Below, in pieces: positions 33,913-43,433 of a stretch of 64,000 nucleotides of DNA. The notes under the pieces were generated by a model. The model was given only the letters and a program-made list of their open reading frames with translations. It was not told where the DNA came from and made no database searches. Made by a program: the position numbers and the translations under genes. Numbering within the stretch: position 1 is the first letter of the stretch; every line of letters starts with the position of its first letter. The stretch comes from Bradyrhizobium sp. CCGUVB4N (lineage in GTDB: Bacteria > Pseudomonadota > Alphaproteobacteria > Rhizobiales > Xanthobacteraceae): positions 7,068,001 to 7,132,000 of the forward strand of contig NZ_JANADP010000001.1 of NCBI RefSeq assembly GCF_024199945.1. The letters run 5' to 3'.

Positions 33913-34923
33913 ATGTTGCAGACGACCAAGCGACCGGATTCTCCGGTATCCATCATCGGTGCAGGCATAGCCGGAGCCTGGCAGGCGCTGTTGTTCGCGC
34001 AGGCCGGCCATGCCGTGACGTTACACGAGCGCAGTGACGCCGGCATGACCGACGCCACCAGCCATTGGGCCGGCGGCATGCTCGCGCCTTATTGCGAGGC
34101 GGAGGTCGCCGAGCCCATCATCAGCCGCCTCGGCCTGCGCTCGCTCGATATCTGGCGGCGCGAACTGCCGGATACCCCCTTCAACGGCTCGCTCGTCGTC
34201 GCCCATCCGCGCGAGCGCAACGATTTCGAGCGCTTTGCGCGGATGACCGAAGGCCATCGCCGCCTCGATGCCGCGGGCCTTGCCGAGCTCGAGCCGTCGC
34301 TGGAAGGCCGCTTCCGCGACGCGCTGTTCTTCCCGACCGAGGGCCATGTCGAGCCACGCCGCGTGCTGCCGAAGCTGCACGAACGCATCAAGGCCGCCGG
34401 CGGCACCATCAAGTTCGGCAGCGACGTCACCGCCAACGATCTGGAAGGCATCGTCATCGACTGCCGCGGCCTGTCCGCGCGCGAGGAACAAGGCGAGCTG
34501 CGCGGCGTCAAGGGCGAGATGATTTTGATCGAGAGCAGCGAGGTGCAGCTTGCGCGCCCGGTGCGGCTGATCCATCCGCGCTGGCCGCTCTACGTGATCC
34601 CGCGCGAGGACAATCTGTTCATGCTGGGCGCGACCTCGATCGAGGCCGAGGACACCGGCGTCAGCGTCCGCTCCGCGCTGGAGCTGTTGGGCGCGGCCTA
34701 TGCGGTGCATCCGGCCTTCGGCGAAGCCCGCATCGTCGAATTCGGCTCGGGCCTGCGCCCCGCGTATCCGGACAATCTGCCGCGCATCGGCGTGCGCGGC
34801 GGCCAGATCAGCGTCAACGGGCTCTACCGCCACGGCTTCCTGCTCGCGCCGGCGCTGGCCGAGCTGACGCTCGCTTACGTCGAGCGCGGCCAGATCGACA
34901 ATGAGGTGATGCAATGCGCGTGA
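33913..34923 (+). CDS. thiO: FAD-dependent glycine oxidase ThiO
   Basis: The 336-residue protein starts with the FAD-binding Rossmann motif VSIIGAGIAGAWQALLFAQAG and has the DAO-family end FGSGLRPAYPDNLPRIGVRGG. ThiO oxidises glycine to the imine (dehydroglycine) used by ThiG for the thiazole ring. It is the first gene behind the TPP riboswitch and runs into thiS, thiG, thiE and thiC. The next start is only seven bases after its stop. Confidence 0.93.
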   Translation: MLQTTKRPDSPVSIIGAGIAGAWQALLFAQAGHAVTLHERSDAGMTDATSHWAGGMLAPYCEAEVAEPIISRLGLRSLDIWRRELPDTPFNGSLVVAHPRERNDFERFARMTEGHRRLDAAGLAELEPSLEGRFRDALFFPTEGHVEPRRVLPKLHERIKAAGGTIKFGSDVTANDLEGIVIDCRGLSAREEQGELRGVKGEMILIESSEVQLARPVRLIHPRWPLYVIPREDNLFMLGATSIEAEDTGVSVRSALELLGAAYAVHPAFGEARIVEFGSGLRPAYPDNLPRIGVRGGQISVNGLYRHGFLLAPALAELTLAYVERGQIDNEVMQCA

Positions 34924-34930
34924 TCGTGCA

Positions 34931-35128
34931 ATGATTGTGATCGTAAACGGCGAACAGCGCGAGATCAATGCGGCCAGCGTCGATGCGCTGCTCTCGGAGC
35001 TCGACTACGAGGGCACGCATTTCGCCATCGCGCTCAACTACGACGTCGTGCCGAAGAGCCGCTGGGCCGAGACCGCACTGAAGGCCGGCGACGAGATCGA
35101 GATCATCACGCCGCGGCAGGGAGGGTGA
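34931..35128 (+). CDS. thiS: Sulfur carrier protein ThiS
   Basis: This 65-residue ubiquitin-like protein ends in the required Gly-Gly, as RQGG. Its C-terminus is adenylated and turned to a thiocarboxylate that donates sulfur to the thiazole ring made by ThiG. The gene lies between thiO and thiG with gaps of 7 and 4 bases. The adenylating enzyme (ThiF/MoeB type) is not in this window. Confidence 0.93.
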   Translation: MIVIVNGEQREINAASVDALLSELDYEGTHFAIALNYDVVPKSRWAETALKAGDEIEIITPRQGG

Positions 35129-35132
35129 GGAC

Positions 35133-35915
35133 ATGGTGACCTTCTACGGCAAAACCTTCGCCTCGCGCCTGCTGATCGGCAGCGCGCTCTATCCCTCGCC
35201 TGCGATCATGCAGGACGCGATCCGCGCCTCGGGCTCGAACATCGTCACGGTGTCGCTGCGGCGCGAATCCGCCGGCGGCAAGACCGGCGACGCGTTCTGG
35301 AAGCTGATCCGCGAGCTCGACGTCGCCGTGCTGCCGAACACCGCCGGCTGCCGCAGCGTGCGCGAGGCCGTCACCACAGCCAAGCTCGCGCGCGAATTGT
35401 TCGGCACATCCTGGATCAAGCTCGAAGTGATCGCCGACAACGACACGCTGCAGCCCGACGTCGTCGGCCTGGTCGAGGCCGCGACGATCCTGATCAAGGA
35501 CGGTTTTGAGGTGTTCCCCTATTGCACCGAGGACCTCTCGGTCGCGAACCGGCTGGTCGATGCCGGCTGCAAGGTGGTGATGCCGTGGGCCGCGCCCATC
35601 GGCAGCGCGAAAGGCATCACCAATCGCGACGCGCTGAAACTGATGCGCGAGCGGCTGCCCGATATCACGCTGGTGGTCGATGCCGGCATCGGCGCGCCCT
35701 CGCACGCCGCCGAAGCGCTCGAGCTCGGCTATGACGCCGTGCTGCTTAACACGGCGATCGCAAAAGCCGCCGATCCCGTCGCGATGGCCAGAGCTTTCCG
35801 CCTCGGAATCGAGGCCGGCCGCACTGCGTTCGAAGCCGGGCTGATGAACGCCCGCGACTTCGCTTCCCCCTCCACCCCTGTCGTTGGGACCCCGTTCTGG
35901 CATGCCGTATCCTGA
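35133..35915 (+). CDS. thiG: Thiazole synthase ThiG
   Basis: The 260-residue TIM-barrel protein matches ThiG throughout: FASRLLIGSALYPS at the start, WIKLEVIADNDTLQPD (the Lys forms the imine with the sugar phosphate), and VDAGIGAPSHAAEALELGYDAVLLNTAIA. It joins 1-deoxyxylulose 5-phosphate, dehydroglycine and ThiS thiocarboxylate into the thiazole. It overlaps thiE by 14 bases. Confidence 0.95.
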   Translation: MVTFYGKTFASRLLIGSALYPSPAIMQDAIRASGSNIVTVSLRRESAGGKTGDAFWKLIRELDVAVLPNTAGCRSVREAVTTAKLARELFGTSWIKLEVIADNDTLQPDVVGLVEAATILIKDGFEVFPYCTEDLSVANRLVDAGCKVVMPWAAPIGSAKGITNRDALKLMRERLPDITLVVDAGIGAPSHAAEALELGYDAVLLNTAIAKAADPVAMARAFRLGIEAGRTAFEAGLMNARDFASPSTPVVGTPFWHAVS

Positions 35916-36507
35916 TCGCTTCTATCCCGTCGTCGACAGCCTCAAATGGGTCGAACGCCTGACCAAGCTCGGCGTCGGCACAATTCAACTCCGCGCCAAG
36001 GAGCTAAACGACGCTGACGCGCTGCAGATCGTCACCGATGCGCTGGCCATCACCAACGGCACGCAGGCCAAGCTGGTCGTGAACGACTATTGGCGCGCGG
36101 CGATCGTCGCCGGTGCAAAATATCTGCATCTCGGCCAGGAGGATCTGGCGGATGCCGACCTCAAGGCGATCCGCGAGGCCGGCCTGTCGCTCGGCGTCTC
36201 CACACATGATGACGCGGAGCTCGAAACCGCGCTCAAGGCCGAGCCCGATTACGTCGCGCTCGGTCCGATCTTTTTCACCACGCTGAAGTCCATGCGCTTC
36301 GAACCGCAGGGCATTCCAAAAATCACCGAATGGAAGAAGCGCATCGGCACCATCCCGCTGGTCGCGATCGGCGGCATCAAGTTCGAGCACGCCGCGGAGA
36401 TCTTTGCCGCGGGTGCCGATTCCATCGCCGTCGTCAGCGACGTCACCCAGAATGCCGACCCGGATGCGCGCGTGCGGCAATGGCTCGGCCTGAAGGAGGC
36501 TGCGTGA
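35902..36507 (+). CDS. thiE: Thiamine-phosphate synthase ThiE (or TenI-like)
   Basis: The 201-residue TIM-barrel protein has TIQLRAKELNDA, VNDYWRAAIVAGAKYLHLGQEDL, YVALGPIFFTTLKS and VAIGGIKFEHAAEIFAAGADSIAVVSD. This pattern fits the ThiE/TenI family. ThiE couples hydroxymethylpyrimidine pyrophosphate with thiazole phosphate; TenI is a related aromatase. The pyrophosphate loop is not fully typical, so either is possible. I chose ATG 35902, overlapping the thiG end, over an in-frame TTG at 35884. Confidence 0.88.
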   Translation: MPYPDRFYPVVDSLKWVERLTKLGVGTIQLRAKELNDADALQIVTDALAITNGTQAKLVVNDYWRAAIVAGAKYLHLGQEDLADADLKAIREAGLSLGVSTHDDAELETALKAEPDYVALGPIFFTTLKSMRFEPQGIPKITEWKKRIGTIPLVAIGGIKFEHAAEIFAAGADSIAVVSDVTQNADPDARVRQWLGLKEAA

Positions 36508-36527
36508 TGCGCCTCACTCAATCTCTA

Positions 36528-36628
36528 TCCCGTCACCCTGAGGTGGCCGCTTCTTCAGCGGCCCTCGAAGGGCGACAGCCCGGCTCCATCCTTCGAGGCT
36601 CGCAAGTGCTCGCACCTCAGGATGACGA
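36528..36628. repeat. REP-type palindrome (CATCCTGAGG family) inside the thi operon
   Basis: The sequence runs from CGTCACCCTGAGGTGGCCG to CGCACCTCAGGATGACG and contains CCTCGAAGGGC / CATCCTTCGAGG near its centre. On the minus strand it contains TCATCCTGAGG, the same core found around the IS110 insertion site at 42192-43333. It lies between thiE and thiC, so it is presumably transcribed. Confidence 0.8.
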
Positions 36629-36671
36629 ACAGCACGCGACGACGCGATAATCATATTCAACGGAGGATCCC

Positions 36672-38570
<1,899 letters not shown>

Positions 38571-38598
38571 GCCTATAAGCGCGCACCCACCAAACGAC

Positions 38599-38630
38599 AG
38601 GCCGGGCGCTGAAGCGCCCGGCCTTTTTTG
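38599..38630 (+). terminator. Rho-independent terminator of the thiamine operon
   Basis: A 12-bp perfect stem AGGCCGGGCGCT / AGCGCCCGGCCT with a two-base GA turn (in practice a tetraloop with the closing pair open) is followed by six T. It lies 28 bases after the thiC stop. Confidence 0.92.
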
Positions 38631-38793
38631 TTTGCGGCAATGAGCGAGCACGAAATCGTCATTCGCTTCCTTCTTTTGCATGGTGGTTGCACTTCGCTAA
38701 CCAACCTGTGAAGTCTTCGCACCCTTTGGTTGTTATCTCATTTTATGTCGGTACAAGGTAGAACAAAGGCACGTAGGCGAGCCGTATCGCACC

Positions 38794-39576
38794 TTGAAGT
38801 ACAGATTGCACCATCTGATATTTTCCTTCCTGCTCGCTGGGACGTCCGGCGCGCTGGCGCAGGAGCAGCCGCACGAGGTTGCCCGGCCGATCGCACCTGC
38901 GGAAGTCGTGCTCTACATCCAGTCAGACTTGAAACGCACGGACTTCGTTCAGCCGCTGGTTTGCGCGCTTCGGCGTGTGCTCACCGCCCCCGTCTCTGTG
39001 CAAGCTCTAGACCTTCCGCTCGGATCCGAATTGCTCGCAACGCCCACGCAATTCGAGGCGACCAAGGTGGCAGACCGGTTCATCCAGCGAACAGCGGACG
39101 AAGGAAATGCGCCCTCGTTCAAGTATCTTCTTGTTCCGTTCGATCTGAACGTCGAGGCCTGGAATTGGCGCTATGCGTTTTCCGCGAGCTTTGGCGACGA
39201 AACGACGTCCTACCACGTCGGTGTCGTCTCCACCGCGCGGATCGTCGCTGGCAATTGGTGGCTGCAATCTCCATGGGATCACGAGATCACGGCGACCCGA
39301 GCTTACAAGCTGATTCTCAAATCAATCGCGTACCGCACAGGGCATCGCGGCACGGATGCCTGCATTCTCTCAACGCCACTTAGTCTCGAGGAGTTGGATC
39401 GAAAATCATCCGAGTTTTGCCCGGATGACCGTGCCGCGCTTGTTGCCGCTGGCGTCCTCAAGGAGAAAGAAGAGCAGAACGACCCCGGCTGCATGACCGT
39501 TGCAGGGCGATTGCTTGTGCCAATGCTCGTGACAGCACGCAGGATGCTGGACGATTGGTGGGCTACGCTGCACTAA
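38794..39576 (+). CDS. Secreted archaemetzincin-like protein without an intact zinc motif
   Basis: The 260-residue protein has a signal peptide (cleavage after GALA near residue 22). From residue 35 on, its order of blocks recalls archaemetzincin: a VVLYIQSDL start, a domain ending KYLLVPFDLNVEAWNWRYAF, VGVVSTARI, and the C-terminal ACILSTPLSLEELDRKSSEFCPDD. In true members the last block follows HExxHxxGxxHC. Here that position reads KSIAYRTGHRGTDAC, so the zinc ligands seem lost. The start is a TTG, the only sensible one. The family assignment is my inference from pattern. Confidence 0.6.
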   Translation: MKYRLHHLIFSFLLAGTSGALAQEQPHEVARPIAPAEVVLYIQSDLKRTDFVQPLVCALRRVLTAPVSVQALDLPLGSELLATPTQFEATKVADRFIQRTADEGNAPSFKYLLVPFDLNVEAWNWRYAFSASFGDETTSYHVGVVSTARIVAGNWWLQSPWDHEITATRAYKLILKSIAYRTGHRGTDACILSTPLSLEELDRKSSEFCPDDRAALVAAGVLKEKEEQNDPGCMTVAGRLLVPMLVTARRMLDDWWATLH

Positions 39577-39596
39577 CCTACCCTGCGCAGCAAACC

Positions 39597-39722
39597 CGTA
39601 GGGTGGATTAGCGTAGCGTAACCCACCAGTTGGCATCCAACGCCTCTCCAGACGTGGTGGGTTACGCCTTGCGCCGTCGCGTGTTGAATGACCGCACTTG
39701 TGAGCGGCTAACCCACCCTACG
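39597..39722. repeat. Extragenic palindrome, GTAGGGTGGATTAGCG variant
   Basis: CGTAGGGTGGATTAGCGTAGCGTAACCCACC at the left is answered by GGTGGGTTACGCC in the middle and GGCTAACCCACCCTACG at the right. It is a relative of the elements at 7169, 43434 and 47666 and lies between convergent genes. Confidence 0.8.
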
Positions 39723-39726
39723 CTGC

Positions 39727-40272
39727 TCAGCTCAACGACGCCAATTCACGCGCAAGATTCTCGCGCGCCCGCTGATCATATTTCGCAGCGAAACCGGCAT
39801 CGGGATAGATGACCGGTCGGGCGGCGAACCGGCGCAGCACCGCGGCGCGGCCGGCGCGATAGTCGGCATCGCTGACGTGGATGAACTCCTGCCGGATGGC
39901 CGCGGCATAGGCGTCGTAGCGCGCCGGCTCCGCGCCCAAAATGCTGAGATCGATCGAGATCAGGATGGCCCCGAGGCGATCATCCGCCGCGACGTCGTGC
40001 GTCTTCGTCAGACGGATCAGGCGACCGACCTCGCGGCTGATATCGGCGCGCACGTGCGCTTCGGCCAGTTGTGCGCTGAGCTCTTCGTTATCCGACCGGG
40101 TCGGATCGTAAACGACATCGTGCCACCAGATCGCTTCCGACAGAACCTCGCGCTCGTGAGCCGAGAGCCCTTCCACCTGCGCAAGCGCGGCGAGGCAGTC
40201 CTCGATATGCGCGAGGTTGTGATAGTGGCGGCCCGGCGCGGCATAGGCGACGGCCAATTCTTCGCGGTCCAT
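39727..40272 (-). CDS. HD-domain family metal-dependent hydrolase
   Basis: The 181-residue protein fits the predicted metal-dependent HD superfamily group: YAAPGRHYHNLAHIEDCL at the start, AIWWHDVVYDPTRSDNEELSA (the HD pair plus nearby acidic residues), and IRLTKTHD. The substrate is unknown. The gene stands 25 bases after the DUF4262 gene on the same strand, so co-transcription is possible. Confidence 0.75.
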   Translation of the reverse strand: MDREELAVAYAAPGRHYHNLAHIEDCLAALAQVEGLSAHEREVLSEAIWWHDVVYDPTRSDNEELSAQLAEAHVRADISREVGRLIRLTKTHDVAADDRLGAILISIDLSILGAEPARYDAYAAAIRQEFIHVSDADYRAGRAAVLRRFAARPVIYPDAGFAAKYDQRARENLARELASLS

Positions 40273-40297
40273 CGTCAGGCCATTTCGAAGGACAACA

Positions 40298-40783
40298 TCA
40301 AGAGACCGTCCTCCTCAACAACGGTTGGTCCCGTCTGACGTCGAGCGAGCAGTCCGCCTCCCAGGGGAAATGACGATCAACGTCCTGCCAGACGACCTGG
40401 AGACAGGGGAATGCGAGCCGCGATTTTCGGTAGAACCAGATCGCAATGCCGAGATAATCAGGATAAGCCGCGAACGGCACCTGCCAGAAGCCGAGCTTGT
40501 AGCCGTTCTCCAGCAGTTCGTCGGAGATATCACCGTCGACGAATTTATGCCCCGCGGCGGCGCGATCGCGGATAAGATTGATGATGGCCTGCGCGCTGTG
40601 GAAGCTCTGGCCGAAGATGATAAGTTCGGGGTGGCCGTAGTTCAGGTACAGACCGATTGAAAATGCAAACGGCGGATTGGCATCAGGTATGCCCGTGATA
40701 TGGCAGCCGTGATTCCGGACGTTGCGCAAAACGACCTTGTCGGCTTCATGTTCGGGCTCGGGCCACTCAAACTGGTCTAGCAT
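40298..40783 (-). CDS. DUF4262 protein
   Basis: The 161-residue protein matches DUF4262: VRNHGCHITGIPDANPPFAFSIGLYLNYGHPELIIFG near residue 20 and FWQVPFAAYPDYLGIAIWFY near 105. The function is unknown. I chose ATG 40783 after GGGGGAAG rather than an in-frame upstream start at 40831. It is divergent from the glycosylase gene at 40880. Confidence 0.85.
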   Translation of the reverse strand: MLDQFEWPEPEHEADKVVLRNVRNHGCHITGIPDANPPFAFSIGLYLNYGHPELIIFGQSFHSAQAIINLIRDRAAAGHKFVDGDISDELLENGYKLGFWQVPFAAYPDYLGIAIWFYRKSRLAFPCLQVVWQDVDRHFPWEADCSLDVRRDQPLLRRTVS

Positions 40784-40879
40784 GCTTCCCCCAACCGGCC
40801 TGAGGCACGCGGCGCTCGCGTGCCCTGACAATACCGACGGCAGATTCAGCGAAGAAGCAAGTCAATAGTCGCATCGAAA

Positions 40880-41389
40880 ATGTCCAACACTAGTCACCGC
40901 CTCCCCGACCAGCTCCGCGAAAACCTCCGCCTCGTCTTCGTAGGCACCGCCGCCTCGACGCGCTCGGCTGAACTCGGGCATTACTACGCCCATCCCGGCA
41001 ACCGCTTCTGGCGCGCGATCCATGAGGCCGGGATCACGCCGCGACGGTATCAACCGGGTGAGTTCGCATCGCTGATCGAGCTCGGGATCGGCTTCACCGA
41101 TCTTTCCAAGTCGGGTGCGGGGATGGATCACCAGATCGCGGCGGAGACGATCGACGTGCCGGGCTTTCGGGCCAAGATCGAAAAATATCGGCCGCGGACG
41201 ATTGCGTTCACGAGCAAGAAGGCGGCGAGCCTGTTTTATGGCCGGCCGTCGAGTGGGATTTTGTTGGGGCGGCAGGTGCGTGACGCGAGTTGGCCTGAGG
41301 TGTTCGTGCTGCCGTCGCCGTCCGGGGCGGCCTCGGGGCATTGGACGCTGGAGCCGTGGCGAGAGCTGGCGGCGTGGATTGGTGCTTAG
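40880..41389 (+). CDS. mug: Mug-type mismatch-specific uracil/thymine-DNA glycosylase
   Basis: The 169-residue protein has the Mug/TDG layout. The N-terminal active-site block is LVFVGTAASTRSAELGHYYAHPGNRFW (E. coli Mug has GINPG here; the variant GTAAS is found in this subgroup). The C-terminal block VLPSPSGAA replaces NPSGLS, the wedge loop. It should excise mispaired uracil or ethenocytosine. The changed first motif leaves the exact specificity open. Confidence 0.85.
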   Translation: MSNTSHRLPDQLRENLRLVFVGTAASTRSAELGHYYAHPGNRFWRAIHEAGITPRRYQPGEFASLIELGIGFTDLSKSGAGMDHQIAAETIDVPGFRAKIEKYRPRTIAFTSKKAASLFYGRPSSGILLGRQVRDASWPEVFVLPSPSGAASGHWTLEPWRELAAWIGA

Positions 41390-41502
41390 GAGAGACGAGC
41401 GAGGCGCACCCCACAAGTGCTCCGCTAGTATCTAGCGGCGACCGAACAGGTTACGCCTCGCGCACAAGAAGACTCAAGCCGAGACTGCTAACGTTGTGAG
41501 CG

Positions 41503-42048
41503 CTAGTTGACCAACGTCAGATAGCAATCCGCGTTATATTGATTCCACGAGAGCAAACCAAAGTTGCCGTCGGTGTCGCCCTTGTCCTGCCAGTTCTCGT
41601 ATCGTCCATCGGTAAAGTAGCAGGCCCAGGAATTGTTGACGTGCTCAGTCACATTGTTCTTGTTGGTCCCGGCGGCATCTCCCGCTTCGGCACGCCATAC
41701 GCCTGTCTCCTTGTTGTAAAAAAACAGGAAGTGGCGGGAGGCGACGCGCCCAGTGTCGTCCCAATTGTGCATTCCGATCCGAACAATGCAGCCATCTTTC
41801 CCGCTGCAAAACTTCACGACAACTTCTTCGGGGATTATCGTAGTGGTTCCACGCTGGGTCTTTGGCGCCACGAACGTTGCCCTATCGGGCTTGTTTGGCG
41901 TCGGATACGCGTCGCTAAGCGCCTTCATTTCATTTGGGTCTACCCTCGGCAACGTGATCGCGGGGCCGCTCTGAGCGCTCTCCTGCCCGTGAGAACTTGA
42001 AAAGCTCAGGAGAACGACGGGCATCAAAACGAATAGCAATGGTCGCAT
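41503..42048 (-). CDS. Secreted protein of unknown function
   Basis: The 181-residue protein has a signal peptide (MRPLLFVLMPVVLLSFSSSHGQ). The mature part has four Cys in positions suggesting disulfides (KFCSGKDGCIV, WACYF, ADCYL). I recognise no family. GC is lower here than in its neighbours, and it lies directly beside the IS110 element, so transfer is possible but not shown. Confidence 0.6.
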   Translation of the reverse strand: MRPLLFVLMPVVLLSFSSSHGQESAQSGPAITLPRVDPNEMKALSDAYPTPNKPDRATFVAPKTQRGTTTIIPEEVVVKFCSGKDGCIVRIGMHNWDDTGRVASRHFLFFYNKETGVWRAEAGDAAGTNKNNVTEHVNNSWACYFTDGRYENWQDKGDTDGNFGLLSWNQYNADCYLTLVN

Positions 42049-42200
42049 TGCACTACTCCTTCGATAATGAACTTTGGAAAAAAGCCGACTGGTTCTTATT
42101 GTTTGGTTCCAAGTTTAATATATGCAATTATTGGGTGCAACTACCTTGTGATGTCACTCTTACGGGCAGACGCCGCTCAACACGCGAAGCACCTCATCCT

Positions 42201-42377
42201 TGTAAGTCAGATCGTGCCGGATCGGCTAAGATAGCCGGCGCGGTAACGGACGGGAGACCGCTTCATCCAAGGGCCGCGAAGCCCGTGCCTCAGCGCGGCG
42301 CCCCGTCCGTTGTTCCATCGAACCCGAACAGTCGCGAGGGCCGCCTGGCGAGCCCGGTTGCGCAAGGAGGGGTGCAG
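42201..42377 (+). ncRNA. Candidate bridge RNA of the IS110 element
   Basis: The left end folds as a 5' stem-loop (CGGCT AAGAT AGCCG at 42223-42237), then a loop closed by a perfect 10-bp stem AACGGACGGG (42245-42254) / CCCGTCCGTT (42302-42311). Inside are CTTCATCC (42261-42268), hairpin GGGC/GCCC (42271-42284) and CCTCAG (42288-42293). CTTCATCC equals the left target plus core C with one G-U change; CCTCAG is the exact complement of core CTGAGG on the right. A second loop has ACAGTCGC (42328-42335), identical to the element's right end 43319-43326, a GGGC/GCCC hairpin, and CAAG (42363-42366), complementary to core CT plus TG of the left end. RNA ends are estimates. Confidence 0.8.
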
Positions 42378-43310
42378 ATGGACGCGATCTATGTTGGCAT
42401 TGATGTGTCAAAGGACCGGCTGGACGTGCATGTACGTCCAAATGGAGAAGCCTTTGCCGTCGCGCGCGACGGCAAAGGCTTGGAAGAGTTGGTTACGCGT
42501 CTTGCGGCTTGTTCGCCAACGCTGATTGCGGTGGAGGCGACAGGCGGGTTCGAGACCATCGTTGCGGCAGCGCTGGCCGGCGCCGAATTGCCGCTGGTGG
42601 TGGTCAATCCGGCCCAGATCCGGCACTTCGCCCAAGCCGTTGGTCGGCGTGCCAAGACCGATCCGATCGATGCGGCGGTCATCGCACGGTTCATCGAGGC
42701 CGTGAGACCAACGCCGCGCGCTCTGCCGGATCAGCAGGCGCGGCTGCTGGCGGAGCTGGTCAGTCGCAGGCGGCAGATCATCGAGATGATCGTTGCCGAA
42801 CGCCAGCGCGAGAAGCGGGTCGAGAATGTGCGCGTTCGCAAGAGCCTTGTTCGCCACATCAAGGTTCTCGAGAAGGAACTACCGGAGATCGACAACGACA
42901 TCGACACCTTGGTGCGCGGATCGCCGGTCTGGCGCGACAAGGAGGAACTGATGATCAGCTTTCCGGGAGTGGGCAACACGCTCGCTCGCACGTTCTTGGC
43001 CGAGGTGCCCGAACTCGGCACCCTCAACCGTCGCCAGATTGCAAGCCTTGCCGGCCTTGCTCCGTTCACCCGTCAGTCCGGCCGCTGGAAGGGCAAGAGC
43101 ATGATCGGGGGCGGAAGAGCCGCGCTGCGCGCTGGGCTCTATATGGCTGCTCTATCCGCTAGCCAGCATCATCCGCAGCTCAAAACGTTCTATCGACGCC
43201 TGCTGGCCGCCGGAAAGCCCAAGATGGTTGCCCTCATCGCGGTCGCGCGCAAGGTTCTCACCATCCTCAACGCCATGCTCAGAGACCAAAAACAATGGCA
43301 ATCCGCTTGA
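42378..43310 (+). CDS. IS110-family recombinase (transposase)
   Basis: The 310-residue protein has an N-terminal RuvC-like DEDD domain (Asp9 in YVGIDVSKDRLDV, Glu53 in AVEATGGFE, Asp95 and Asp98 in AKTDPIDAAVIARF), a coiled-coil middle, and the C-terminal Tnp domain (FPGVGNTLARTFLAE...LAPFTRQSGRWKGKS) with the likely catalytic Ser234. All residues match known IS110 positions, so the enzyme looks intact. The ATG is preceded by AAGGAGG, which overlaps the end of the predicted bridge RNA. The long 5' and short 3' non-coding ends fit the IS110 rather than the IS1111 group. Confidence 0.95.
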   Translation: MDAIYVGIDVSKDRLDVHVRPNGEAFAVARDGKGLEELVTRLAACSPTLIAVEATGGFETIVAAALAGAELPLVVVNPAQIRHFAQAVGRRAKTDPIDAAVIARFIEAVRPTPRALPDQQARLLAELVSRRRQIIEMIVAERQREKRVENVRVRKSLVRHIKVLEKELPEIDNDIDTLVRGSPVWRDKEELMISFPGVGNTLARTFLAEVPELGTLNRRQIASLAGLAPFTRQSGRWKGKSMIGGGRAALRAGLYMAALSASQHHPQLKTFYRRLLAAGKPKMVALIAVARKVLTILNAMLRDQKQWQSA

Positions 43311-43312
43311 CA
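43307..43312 (+). promoter_or_regulatory. -35 half of a possible circle-junction promoter
   Basis: A perfect TTGACA overlaps the transposase stop codon at the right end. If the ends are joined through one CT core, TTGACA is followed after 15 bases by TGTAAG (42201-42206), a 4/6 match to TATAAT. Published work on IS621 found such a junction promoter for the bridge RNA. In the integrated form the two halves are apart. Confidence 0.5.
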
Positions 43313-43327
43313 AAGAACACAGTCGCT

Positions 43328-43428
43328 GAGGAGACCGCGCAGCGGTCGTCTCGAAGGATGGCCGCGGGCGAGATCGGGGCCTGCATGGTTCGAGACGGCG
43401 CTTCGCGCCTCCTCACCATGAGGGGTTG
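43328..43428. repeat. REP-type palindrome interrupted by the IS110 element (right part)
   Basis: The sequence GAGGAGACCGC...GTCTCGAAGGATGG and CATGGTTCGAGACGG...CTCCTCACCATGAGG has the inverted arms of a REP-type repeat. The missing left tip CCTCATCCT lies at 42192-42200 on the other side of the IS110 element. Confidence 0.75.
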
Positions 43429-43433
43429 GCTCT

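Larger units (their letters stand above)
42201..43327 (+). mobile_element. IS110-family insertion sequence with CT core at both borders
   Basis: The left border is CCTCATCCT / TGTAAGTC, the right border CAGTCGCT / GAGGAGACC. Removing the element restores CCTCATCCTGAGGAG, which contains the palindrome CCTCA-TCC-TGAGG and continues as a REP-type repeat on the right. Both borders show the dinucleotide CT, as in IS621. The element is 1127 bases with one CT counted, has no terminal inverted repeats I can find, a 177-base 5' non-coding end and a 17-base 3' end. Confidence 0.88.

Noticed and set aside
41997..42377. N-terminal extension of the IS110 transposase frame
   Set aside because: It would cross the insertion border and the predicted bridge RNA, and the family starts at MDAIYVGIDVSK behind AAGGAGG.
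42201..43327. IS1111-type element
   Set aside because: IS1111 elements have the long non-coding end after the transposase and show terminal inverted repeats. Here the long end is before the gene and no such repeats are seen.
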